Shown here one piece after another: positions 46,870 to 54,159 of a DNA stretch of 64,000 bases (positions are counted from its first letter, which is position 1; each line of letters starts with the position of its first letter). Made by a program: the position numbers and the translations under genes. A model generated the notes under the pieces. That model saw only the letters and a list, made by a program, of their open reading frames with translations. It was not told where the DNA came from and ran no database searches. Where the stretch lies: contig CAYOQG010000002.1 of the NCBI GenBank assembly GCA_964405925.1, positions 1 through 64,000 on the forward strand, in the 5' to 3' direction. Source of the DNA: GCA-020344555 sp964405925. Its GTDB lineage: Bacteria > Planctomycetota > Phycisphaerae > UBA1845.

Positions 46870-47701
46870 GTGCGTCTCGACGCTTCGAGACAAATCCTGC
46901 CAAGGGGGTTCGGGCCGAAGCCCACTTCGCGTGGGCCCACTCGGGTGGAAGGCTCGTCAGGTTCGTTCAACCTCTGCCAGCGTGGGGAGTTCGCAGCGTG
47001 GTGACGCGCGCGACCGGGCTTGGACCAAGCTCGGGGACCCTCGTCAAGCACGAGGGCTACGAAAAGCTCAGGGCGCGGCGCTAGGCCGCGTGGCAATGTT
47101 GGCGAGAGCCAACCTGGATTGGAGGAAAATCCAGTCCTCACCCCAGCGAAGTTCGGCGATTGCCAGCCGAACGGGCAATAGCTTCTGGGGGACAACGGCG
47201 AGTCGTGCGGGGAAGCTATCTCCCCAAGATGCGAACGTCGTGGATAGCTGATATGGCTAGCCGGTTATTGGCAAACTCGAGGTTCCTAGAATTCGCTGAA
47301 CACGCTCGACGCTCAGGCGATAACGATAGCAAATGGAGCGTGGAGGACGAAGCGGACGGGTCGTTGAGCTTACTCGTCCCTCGTATGGCTTCGGTCATGC
47401 GGGCGCTCGGTGGTTCCTCAACATCACCATCGAGCCAGTTCTCAAGCGCGGTACGCCGCGTCAAGGAACCGGAAGAGAGTCTAAGTCAGCGGGCAAATTG
47501 CCACGCGAGCAACGCCGGAACCCGACGGTGCTTCCTCGATTAGGCGAGGATAGGTCGGTAGATGACCAATGCATCGTTCGGGGGCAGCGAGACCGTAGTA
47601 CTCAGAGACGGTAGGACCGATCACATGGGGAAGGGTCTCAGGTTCAGTGGTTCCAGATGATTTGGAAACGGGCGGCTGTAGGCCGCCGAACATGGAGGAC
47701 C

Positions 47702-49423
47702 ATGATCGACGTAACCAAAGAAATGGAACATCTGTTTCGCTTGTCGAAACGCGAGCCCGGCAAGCGTTTCAACCGGCTCTGGGCCGTCGTGACGGCGCCG
47801 GAGTGGTTGACGCACGCTTGGGCGCAGATCCGGGGTAACCGGGGCAGCCGAACGGCCGGTATCGATGGCGATACGGCCGCCGGCATCGACCCGGCCCGGA
47901 TCGACTCGTTATCCAGAAGTCTGCAGGCGGGCACGTACCGGCCAAATCCGGTGCGTCGCGTCTACATTCCGAAGGGCAACGGGAAGTTGAGGCCGTTGGG
48001 AATCCCGACGATCGAAGATCGCATAGTGCAGCAGGCCTTGCGCATGGTGCTCGAACCGATCTTCGAAGCGGACTTTCTCGACTGCTCTCATGGCTTCCGT
48101 AGGAAACGGAGTGTTCATACGGCGTTACATGACGTCGCGGTGGCGTACCCTCGCACGAGTTGGATCGTCGAGGGCGACATCGTCGGATGCTTCGATAACA
48201 TTCCGCACGGAAAGCTATTGGAAGCAGTGCGCCGCCGCGTGGCGGACGTGAAGGTTGTCAGCCTGATCGGGCGTTTTCTCAAGGCTGGGTATATGGAGGA
48301 TTGGGTGTATCACAGGACGTATAGTGGGACGCCGCAAGGAGGCATCGTTAGCCCGCTACTGTGCAACATCTTCCTCCACCAACTGGATGAGTTCATGGCC
48401 CGGGAGCTTGAGGCGAATCGACGGCAGACCGCTCGGGAGGCCTCTCGGCGTGTGTCGAAGGGGTACCAGCGTGTCAGCCGCGAGCTTCGCAAGCGGCGCA
48501 TGCAATTGAAGCGGGCGTCACGCGCGGAGCGTCGAGTGCTTCTGGATGAACTCGGCCAGTGGGAGAAGCAGCAGCGACGAGAGCCGTACTTCACGGAACG
48601 CCATCCGTGCAAGTTTGGCTACGTGCGCTATGCCGATGATTTTGTCGTGATGGTCAACGGCACCAAGGAGGACGCCGAGGCCGTGAAGCGACAAGTAACG
48701 GACAAACTGGAGTCGATGGGACTGACGCTCAGTGATGAGAAAACTAAGCTCACCCACTGGCGAAATCCCGTGACGTTCCTGGGTTTTAACGTCCAGGGAC
48801 GGCCACGACCGAAGGGCGTCCAGATTACGGCCATCTTCTCAATCCCACCGGAGAAAGAACGTCAGGTTCTTCGGGAGATCAAGACGGTCTGTAGTTGGAA
48901 CCAGTTGCCGGAAGCCGACGTGATGTGTCGCGTCGGCGCGATCTACCGGGGCTGGTGCAACTACTACCGGTTCGCCAGCGGACCGCAGAGCGTGTTCAGC
49001 CGCGTGTCGTATCAGGCCTGGTGGCATTATGTGCGTTATTTGGCGCGTAAGCGCCATGCGCGCATTCCCCAGGTCCTTCGGCACGAGAAACGTGCTGGGC
49101 GCCTGCGCACGCTGACGGTGAAGGGACGTACGGTGCAGACATTCCATACGAAGTCGGACGGTAAGGACTACTCTCTGAACATTGTTCCTCCAACCACGAG
49201 GAGCATTTGGATGGTACCCAAGCCAGACGGCTGGAATGTCGACCTGCGGCCTCTTCCACCCGATGAGTGGACCCGTTGGCAATACCGGATGAAGCGTTCG
49301 ACAAACTGGCCACCGCCGACACGTGGGGCGATGGTCGAGAGCAGTAATTGGACTGGAGCGCCGGATGCGCGGAAACGTGCTTGTCCGGTGCGGGAAGGGC
49401 TGCATGAAAACCAAGCTTCGTGA
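47702..49423 (+). CDS. Group II intron reverse transcriptase/maturase without HNH
   Basis: A 573-residue protein from ATG 47702. The fingers/palm domain shows GIPTIEDRIVQQALRMVLEP and YVRYADDFVVMVNG (YADD near 310-313). The thumb/maturase region contains AIYRGWCNYYRFASGPQSVF. The C-terminal 25 residues overlap domain V RNA sequence, so the natural end may be earlier. It is only distantly similar to the proteins of introns 1 and 3. Confidence 0.85.
   Translation: MIDVTKEMEHLFRLSKREPGKRFNRLWAVVTAPEWLTHAWAQIRGNRGSRTAGIDGDTAAGIDPARIDSLSRSLQAGTYRPNPVRRVYIPKGNGKLRPLGIPTIEDRIVQQALRMVLEPIFEADFLDCSHGFRRKRSVHTALHDVAVAYPRTSWIVEGDIVGCFDNIPHGKLLEAVRRRVADVKVVSLIGRFLKAGYMEDWVYHRTYSGTPQGGIVSPLLCNIFLHQLDEFMARELEANRRQTAREASRRVSKGYQRVSRELRKRRMQLKRASRAERRVLLDELGQWEKQQRREPYFTERHPCKFGYVRYADDFVVMVNGTKEDAEAVKRQVTDKLESMGLTLSDEKTKLTHWRNPVTFLGFNVQGRPRPKGVQITAIFSIPPEKERQVLREIKTVCSWNQLPEADVMCRVGAIYRGWCNYYRFASGPQSVFSRVSYQAWWHYVRYLARKRHARIPQVLRHEKRAGRLRTLTVKGRTVQTFHTKSDGKDYSLNIVPPTTRSIWMVPKPDGWNVDLRPLPPDEWTRWQYRMKRSTNWPPPTRGAMVESSNWTGAPDARKRACPVREGLHENQAS
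49355..49391 (+). ncRNA. Intron 2 domain V (approximate)
   Basis: GCCGGA...TCCGGT stem with GGAAAC apex, about 37 nt; ends approximate. Confidence 0.55.
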
Positions 49424-49454
49424 GAAGTCCAGGCGTCATGCTTCCACTTCATAC

Positions 49455-50105
49455 CATGAAAGGCCCGCAAGGGCTTGCTGGTCATGCCAAGCAGAGACGG
49501 TGCCAAACCGCGAACAATCTGTGTCGAAGGGTAAGCGGAGCTTCTTGTTTCGTACGCTGAAATCATGAGGTGGCACAGCCACTTGGCTGACCGCTCATGG
49601 AAACTATGCCGTCGCGGAAGCACGGACATACGACGCAGACCCGGCCGGTAACACGGTCTAGCAACGTGACTGATTGGTGGACAACTGCTGCTAATCCGGG
49701 AAGCTCTGCAGCCGCCGGGGTCGTGCCCGGTGCGCGACACTTGCGCTTGCTCGCAAGAGGTCGGTCGCGTGATTCAAACGCTGCAGAGTGGGAGTGTGGC
49801 TCAAGTAGAAGTCCCGAGGAGTCGGGAGCGGATTCCGCTGCAAGGCAGTGGCGGGCCGTTTGTGCGTCCGGGTGGTGCCGGATGCGTGGCAACAACGAAA
49901 GGGCTGACGGGTATTGATAGCTCGTTTGTACGGTGTGCCGGTGCGGAATCGATCCGCAGCGGTCTTCTGGCGAGGTGGTTATGTGGTCACACGCGACCGG
50001 CGCGGGAGCGCTGGCCGCATGTGGCGATGTACTGACGGTGATAGCCGACGTGCGCCTTGCGCATGCTGGCTGATCGTGTGGTGCTTCGCGCTGCTTCTTA
50101 TTACT
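49455..50105. other. About 650 bp with no convincing gene
   Basis: Both strands have open frames up to 180 codons, but with low-complexity, unlikely protein content. The stretch includes several short inverted repeats (for example CCCGAGGAGTCGGG at about 49813). Confidence 0.4.
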
Positions 50106-50142
50106 GGGCGCGGTCAACTTGGAAACAAGTGTGACCGCGCCC
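50106..50142 (+). repeat. 16-bp hairpin with GAAA tetraloop
   Basis: GGGCGCGGTCA-ACTTG-GAAA-CAAGT-g-TGACCGCGCCC: a perfect 16-bp stem with one bulged G, closed by a GNRA tetraloop. No T-run follows, so it is not a standard terminator. It lies 72 bases before the small gene at 50214. Confidence 0.7.
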
Positions 50143-50213
50143 GGTCTGCTGCGCGGGGCGCGTAAGGAATGGCAGTTTGGAAGGAGGTTTCTCGTGTACG
50201 ACGGAGGATAATC

Positions 50214-50423
50214 ATGGGTTGGTGGAAAACGGTAAACGGCGGCGTGATCGGTGATCCGGCCGCGGACTACATCGAGCGGCTTGCGAGCATGGAGCTGGTT
50301 TTCGTCGAGCCGGCCGACTTACCCTGGAAGGTACGGGAGTGCCTGGCGGCGCTCTACCTGGAGGGCATCGGTCGGCCGCCGACGGACGACGACCTGCGCG
50401 CATTGCTCTCGTTCTGCGGGTGA
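50214..50423 (+). CDS. Small hypothetical protein, 69 residues
   Basis: ATG 50214 with ACGGAGG upstream. The sequence MGWWKTVNGGVIGDPAADYI is followed by an acidic region and ALYLEGIGRPPTDDDLRALL. A conserved style among planctomycete mobile regions, but no domain is recognised. It precedes a run of two further island genes on the same strand. Confidence 0.6.
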   Translation: MGWWKTVNGGVIGDPAADYIERLASMELVFVEPADLPWKVRECLAALYLEGIGRPPTDDDLRALLSFCG

Positions 50424-50531
50424 GCCGATTGCTGAAGGTTGGTCGTGCACCAACAAGGTTGAAACGCGGCTTTCGGGATTGTGCCGATGAACAATCCCAC
50501 CTTGTTGATGCAGGAATCTCGGGTCGAGATA

Positions 50532-51212
50532 ATGGGGAAGAAGCGAGCTGAATACCGATGCGTTGCGACCTCTATCGAAGGGTTCGTGCAGCAGGTTGCT
50601 GTGCAGTACTTGCGGCACGGGTACTGGTTCTACGTGGCCGGACGTGTTCCGGACTACAAGGACCCGCGGGCTGTCGACGCCAAGCTCATCAAGAAGTACG
50701 GCATCGATGTGTCGCGTTCCGAGCGAGCACGTCGCAAACGAGCCGGCTTGGCAAACATGCAGTACATCTGTCATGATCGCTTTTTCCTCCTCATGGCTAC
50801 GCACGGCCAGCACCGCTTCTTCGAAGAAGAGGCCGACGAGATCCGCGACGCCCGCCGCGTGTCCATCAAGTACGCCGGCTACAGCCTGTCGTTCCGCAAC
50901 GGTCGGGTGTGTGTGCGTATCGACCAAGAGGAATACAAGCGGCTCAAGTCCCTGATGCTCGACCTGGCCTGCCGGCGAACTGCGGACAGGCTCGCATCTA
51001 CGTTCTGGTCAATACCGTATGAGCCTTATGCGCCGGTCCGGCAGCAGCTCTTACAGATCTGGCGAGCCGTAAACCGAGCTCGGAACGAGGCGGGTTGCCG
51101 ACGGGTGCCTATCGAATGCGTGCGCTGGAAGCGGCGTACGGTGAGGGCGTTTGAGGAGCCGGCTCGCGTGCAGACTGTGGAAGAGTCTTCAAACCTGGAG
51201 CAAGCTGCGTGA
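50532..51212 (+). CDS. Hypothetical island protein, 226 residues
   Basis: MGKKRAEYRCVATSIEGFVQ opens the protein. It continues QVAVQYLRHGYWFYVAGRVP and later HGQHRFFEEEADEIRDARRV. The pattern (RxGYWFYVxGRxP, DAKLIKKYGI, HGxHRFF) is reminiscent of a recurring planctomycete mobile-element family, possibly linked to replication or transfer, but I cannot name it. The start is uncertain: ATG 50487 or GTG 50481 would add 15-17 residues. The next gene overlaps it by one base. Confidence 0.6.
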   Translation: MGKKRAEYRCVATSIEGFVQQVAVQYLRHGYWFYVAGRVPDYKDPRAVDAKLIKKYGIDVSRSERARRKRAGLANMQYICHDRFFLLMATHGQHRFFEEEADEIRDARRVSIKYAGYSLSFRNGRVCVRIDQEEYKRLKSLMLDLACRRTADRLASTFWSIPYEPYAPVRQQLLQIWRAVNRARNEAGCRRVPIECVRWKRRTVRAFEEPARVQTVEESSNLEQAA

Positions 51213-51700
51213 TGAGGATTACGAGAAGGGATCTCACGTCGACAGCCCGGCTTCTGGCGGTGCGAAAACTCGCCGCCACCGAGCTTGACGACGAGACGTT
51301 GGTGGCCGTTGCCGAGCGGGCGTTAGCAGAGGGGCGAAAGCCGGCGGCGTTATTCCAGTGGATGCTGTCTCACCCGGAGTCGTGGGCGTGGGTGAGCGAA
51401 GAGGATAGAGCAGGGGCTCGGAAGCGGCTCTCAGAGTATGGAAGGGCCAAGCGTGGAGCGAAAGCCCGTCCGGTTCATGCGAAGCGGTCACAGACCGAGT
51501 GGGGCTCGTTCGGTCTTAAGCGGTTTTACGGAGTTGACATCAACTCAAAACGGTATGCATCTTCGGGATGGGAAGCCGAAGCGGCGGCAACCGCGGAGGC
51601 TTGGGAGAGGCGACTTCGCCGGCGAGCGTTTCGGGAGAGAGTCGAGAGGCTCGTGGGTGTCCTCGTGGTCGGGCTTGCCGTACTTTGGCTCTTCTTTTGA
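51212..51700 (+). CDS. Hypothetical protein with C-terminal membrane helix, 162 residues
   Basis: ATG 51212 overlaps the preceding stop (TGATG), so translation is coupled. A helical N-terminal region (residues 15-60) is followed by a basic stretch and a C-terminal anchor, VERLVGVLVVGLAVLWLFF. It looks like a tail-anchored partner of the preceding protein. No family assigned. Confidence 0.55.
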   Translation: MRITRRDLTSTARLLAVRKLAATELDDETLVAVAERALAEGRKPAALFQWMLSHPESWAWVSEEDRAGARKRLSEYGRAKRGAKARPVHAKRSQTEWGSFGLKRFYGVDINSKRYASSGWEAEAAATAEAWERRLRRRAFRERVERLVGVLVVGLAVLWLFF

Positions 51701-51723
51701 GAGGCTCGTCGGGAAGCGACGGG

Positions 51724-52080
51724 CTATGCTGGCTGAGCCTTACGTTTGGTCGAGACGAACCGAATCTCGACTCGCTTATCGAGTGCGGCGGCGATGCGGC
51801 GTAGGACGGCGAGCGAATGGCCTTCATAGTCGGCGTCCTCAAGCCGACAGATGGCCGACGCGCTGGTGCCGACGAGCTTCGCTAACCTGCGTTGGGATAG
51901 CCCGGCGTTAGTGCGGAGGTCGTAAATCTTCTGGGCAATATCGAGGTTCGCCTCTTCTTCCGCCACGGAGGCAAGACGCTCGGGGTCGTTGCCGATGTAG
52001 CGGTCGTAGAGGTACTGAACGGCGTCAGATTTGGCCTTGCGCTTGTTGACGTTCTTCTTCGTGGCTTTCTTGTTGCTCAT
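51724..52080 (-). CDS. higA: HigA-like XRE antitoxin
   Basis: A 118-residue protein. The HTH is near residues 50-100 (AGLSQRRLAKLVGTSASAIC then RLEDADYEGHSLAVLRRIAA). It is the downstream partner of the HigB-like toxin, overlapping it by 4 bases (ATGA). HigBA pairs characteristically have the toxin first. It would bind the upstream palindrome to repress the operon. Confidence 0.85.
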   Translation of the reverse strand: MSNKKATKKNVNKRKAKSDAVQYLYDRYIGNDPERLASVAEEEANLDIAQKIYDLRTNAGLSQRRLAKLVGTSASAICRLEDADYEGHSLAVLRRIAAALDKRVEIRFVSTKRKAQPA

Positions 52081-52454
52081 GATTCGTCCTCGGGTTTGAA
52101 CGTGTGGCTCGCAGGGTCTCGTTCAAACTCCTTCTTCCGTTCGACGGCTTTGTCGATTTCCATCGGCGGCACCCGTCGCTCTTTGGTCAGGCCGTGCGAG
52201 ACCACGGTAGCTCTGCGGCCATGAAAGAAGTAAAGCATGCGGTAGTTGATACCTTCCAGGCCGACCCGTAGCTCATAGATATCGTCCCGCAGATAGTCTG
52301 CAATCGGACGGCGCAGCTCGTGGCCGAACTCCCGAAGTCGCTTGAGCCGGGCGAGGCACTTGTTCTGTGCCTTGGCCGACAAGCCGTCGAGCCATTCGAC
52401 CAACGGGACGGTCCCATCGTCCTCCTTGAAAAAAACGAGCTCAATACGCGGCAT
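52077..52454 (-). CDS. higB: HigB/RelE-like (Gp49-type, DUF891) toxin
   Basis: A 125-residue RelE-superfamily protein of the phage Gp49-like group. The conserved strand-turn-helix YELRVGLEGINYRMLYFFHG, then VSHGLTKERRVPP, carries the basic/aromatic residues expected of an mRNA interferase. It is followed by a HigA-like antitoxin on the same strand, with a palindromic operator upstream, so it is a type II toxin-antitoxin module. Confidence 0.87.
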   Translation of the reverse strand: MPRIELVFFKEDDGTVPLVEWLDGLSAKAQNKCLARLKRLREFGHELRRPIADYLRDDIYELRVGLEGINYRMLYFFHGRRATVVSHGLTKERRVPPMEIDKAVERKKEFERDPASHTFKPEDES

Positions 52455-52467
52455 CCCTGCCTCCTAT

Positions 52468-52495
52468 ATGTTATCAAATTTGAGAACAAAGTCAA
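52468..52495 (-). promoter_or_regulatory. HigBA promoter/operator
   Basis: On the minus strand TTGACT (52495-52490) and TAACAT (52473-52468) are 16 bases apart. A perfect 10-bp palindrome, TCAAATTTGA (52474-52483), lies in the spacer, an expected HigA binding site. The toxin start at 52454 follows closely, with AGGAGG. Confidence 0.55.
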
Positions 52496-52724
52496 GCGGT
52501 TTTTCGGGTGGTTCTTGCCGGACAGTCCGAAAACACCGCTTACGCAAGCCGTGGCCGATATTCTACGCGAGCGGAAGCGTCCGAACCAGAGGGGGCGCCC
52601 GAGATCGGGGCCGGTGTCGTTCGTCGTGTACCGGATGGAGCACAACGTAGCCCGGGGCGTACCATGCGGTGGTGACCGTTATGCGGTGTCAGGATGCTGG
52701 GGGACTGGGGCTATCGGCGGCCGG

Positions 52725-53789
52725 CTAGATCGGCACGTCGTGGGAGGCGCTCTCGGATGTCCGGCGGCGGCGCTTGTCGTAGATCTGCGTTGTCGTGATG
52801 TGGCGGTGGCCGAGGAGTTCCTGGACCTTCACGATGTCGACGCCAGCGTCTAGAAGCAAGGTCGCCACGGTGGCCCGCAGGGAGTGCGGGGTGTAGATGC
52901 ACCGTATCCTTGTCGTTCCATCCGGGTCCGCGTGCTCCTTCATGGCACCGGGTAGGCGCTCAAGATAGCTCATGATTAGCTTGTACATCGTTACGGGGGC
53001 AAGAGCCCGGTTCCCGAGTCTCTTGCTCCGTGGGTTCAGCCTGACTCTGAAGAGGGCGCCGCTCGTGATGCCGGCCTGTTCGATGTACTGGCTAATGGCG
53101 TCCGCAGCGACGAAGTTGAGGCCGATGGTGCGCCGCTTCTTGCCTTTATCACCGACGCGGATCGTAGCCCCTACGCCCTCCTGGTGCAAATCCGCCACTC
53201 TGAGCTGCAATCCGGTGGTCAACCGGCACCCGCTGTAGAGATAGCACTTGAGGATGGCCCGGTCACGGTAGTCAAGCACGTTGTCGCCGCTGGGCAGTAC
53301 CATCAACTGCCGAGCCCGGGTGACCGTAAGGGCCTTGGTCTCGTCCACCGGATCGGTCGATTCGCGGGAGATGAACTGGGCGTGCGCCGGATTGGGCACA
53401 ACGATCGGCAGCCGCATGTCCGCTGCGGCGTTGGCCAGATACTTGTAGAAGCTGGAAACCGACGAAACCCGTCGGTTTAGCGTTTTCGGCGCGGCGCCGC
53501 TTGCGATGAGTTCGTCCCGCCAGTTTTGGACGTCGGCGACCGACGCGGCAAGCATTCTCCAGGCCTCGTTCGGCCAGGTTATACCGAGAAACTCGATCAA
53601 CGAGCGCAGATCCTGACGGTAGGCCCGCTGGGTGTGAGCACTGCTACGGCGGGTGACCCAGGTCTCGAAGGCCTCGGCCACAGAGAAGTAGAAGCGTTCA
53701 ACGCGAGAGCGAACCTGGGGCGTGTCATTGCCGACGAGAATTCGGGGCAGTTCTTCGGTGTCGCGAACAACGGGCAGCGGTTTGTTCAA
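52725..53789 (-). CDS. Second tyrosine recombinase (XerC/D-like)
   Basis: A 354-residue tyrosine recombinase. An N-terminal SAM-like domain (AFETWVTRRSSAHTQRAYRQ) precedes the catalytic domain: the Arg box CYLYSGCRLTTGLQLRV (more degenerate than usual), HSLRATVATLL, and LGHRHITTTQIYDKRRR with the nucleophile Tyr. I chose TTG 53789 because GGAGG lies five bases upstream. A TTG at 53867 would place the start within a perfect inverted repeat. It may resolve dimers of, or mobilise, a second nested element, or be a cassette integrase. Confidence 0.85.
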   Translation of the reverse strand: MNKPLPVVRDTEELPRILVGNDTPQVRSRVERFYFSVAEAFETWVTRRSSAHTQRAYRQDLRSLIEFLGITWPNEAWRMLAASVADVQNWRDELIASGAAPKTLNRRVSSVSSFYKYLANAAADMRLPIVVPNPAHAQFISRESTDPVDETKALTVTRARQLMVLPSGDNVLDYRDRAILKCYLYSGCRLTTGLQLRVADLHQEGVGATIRVGDKGKKRRTIGLNFVAADAISQYIEQAGITSGALFRVRLNPRSKRLGNRALAPVTMYKLIMSYLERLPGAMKEHADPDGTTRIRCIYTPHSLRATVATLLLDAGVDIVKVQELLGHRHITTTQIYDKRRRRTSESASHDVPI

Positions 53790-53835
53790 TGGGCCTCCAT
53801 GCCAATGATGTGTCACTACAAGCGGGGATCTCTGA

Positions 53836-53859
53836 GAAAGATAACAGATTTTATCTTTC
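53836..53859 (-). promoter_or_regulatory. Perfect inverted repeat upstream of the second recombinase
   Basis: GAAAGATAA-CAGATT-TTATCTTTC, a 9-bp inverted repeat with a 6-base loop, 47 bases before the preferred start. A candidate operator; it also argues against the longer start. Confidence 0.5.
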
Positions 53860-54159
53860 CTGGTCAAGGAAGAAAAGTGTCAGCATCTCGGCACTCCTGT
53901 AGCCGTGCGGAGGTGCCGTGACGAGTTGCTGATGTGGTTCGGAACGAACTCCGAATAGACCACGCGCGGATTGGGTGACGCCGCGTGTATGCCCCTCGGC
54001 GCGGAATCCGGGGTCCTGTCGCAAGCCGGCCGAGAACAGCGCTGACAGTGGTCCGCGGCAGCCTTCGGGCATGGAGGGAGCGGTTTCCAGGTCATCCACC
54101 TAGAAGCCAGCGTATTTCAGGGCGATCGATTGCAGCGCAAAGCCGAGGCAGTTGTGTGG
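53860..54159. other. Intergenic, nothing convincing
   Basis: Between the second recombinase and the lipase gene end; open frames look random. Confidence 0.4.

Larger units (their letters stand above)
46870..49454 (+). mobile_element. Group II intron 2 (different lineage)
   Basis: The 5' end is placed provisionally at GTGCG (46870) and the 3' end near ATAC (49454). About 830 bases of structured, GC-rich domain I-III-like sequence precede the maturase. Domain V is recognisable at about 49355-49391, but it overlaps the end of the open frame. No HNH domain is seen in the encoded protein, unlike introns 1 and 3. Confidence 0.6.

Noticed and set aside
46500..47195. Minus-strand frame with YFNCYDLVVPQDL
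   Set aside because: It crosses both the intron 1 maturase end and the intron 2 5' region, so it cannot be one real gene; only a possible exon relic remains.
49563..50117. 184-codon minus-strand frame
   Set aside because: Low-complexity content and no start context; considered chance in GC-rich sequence.
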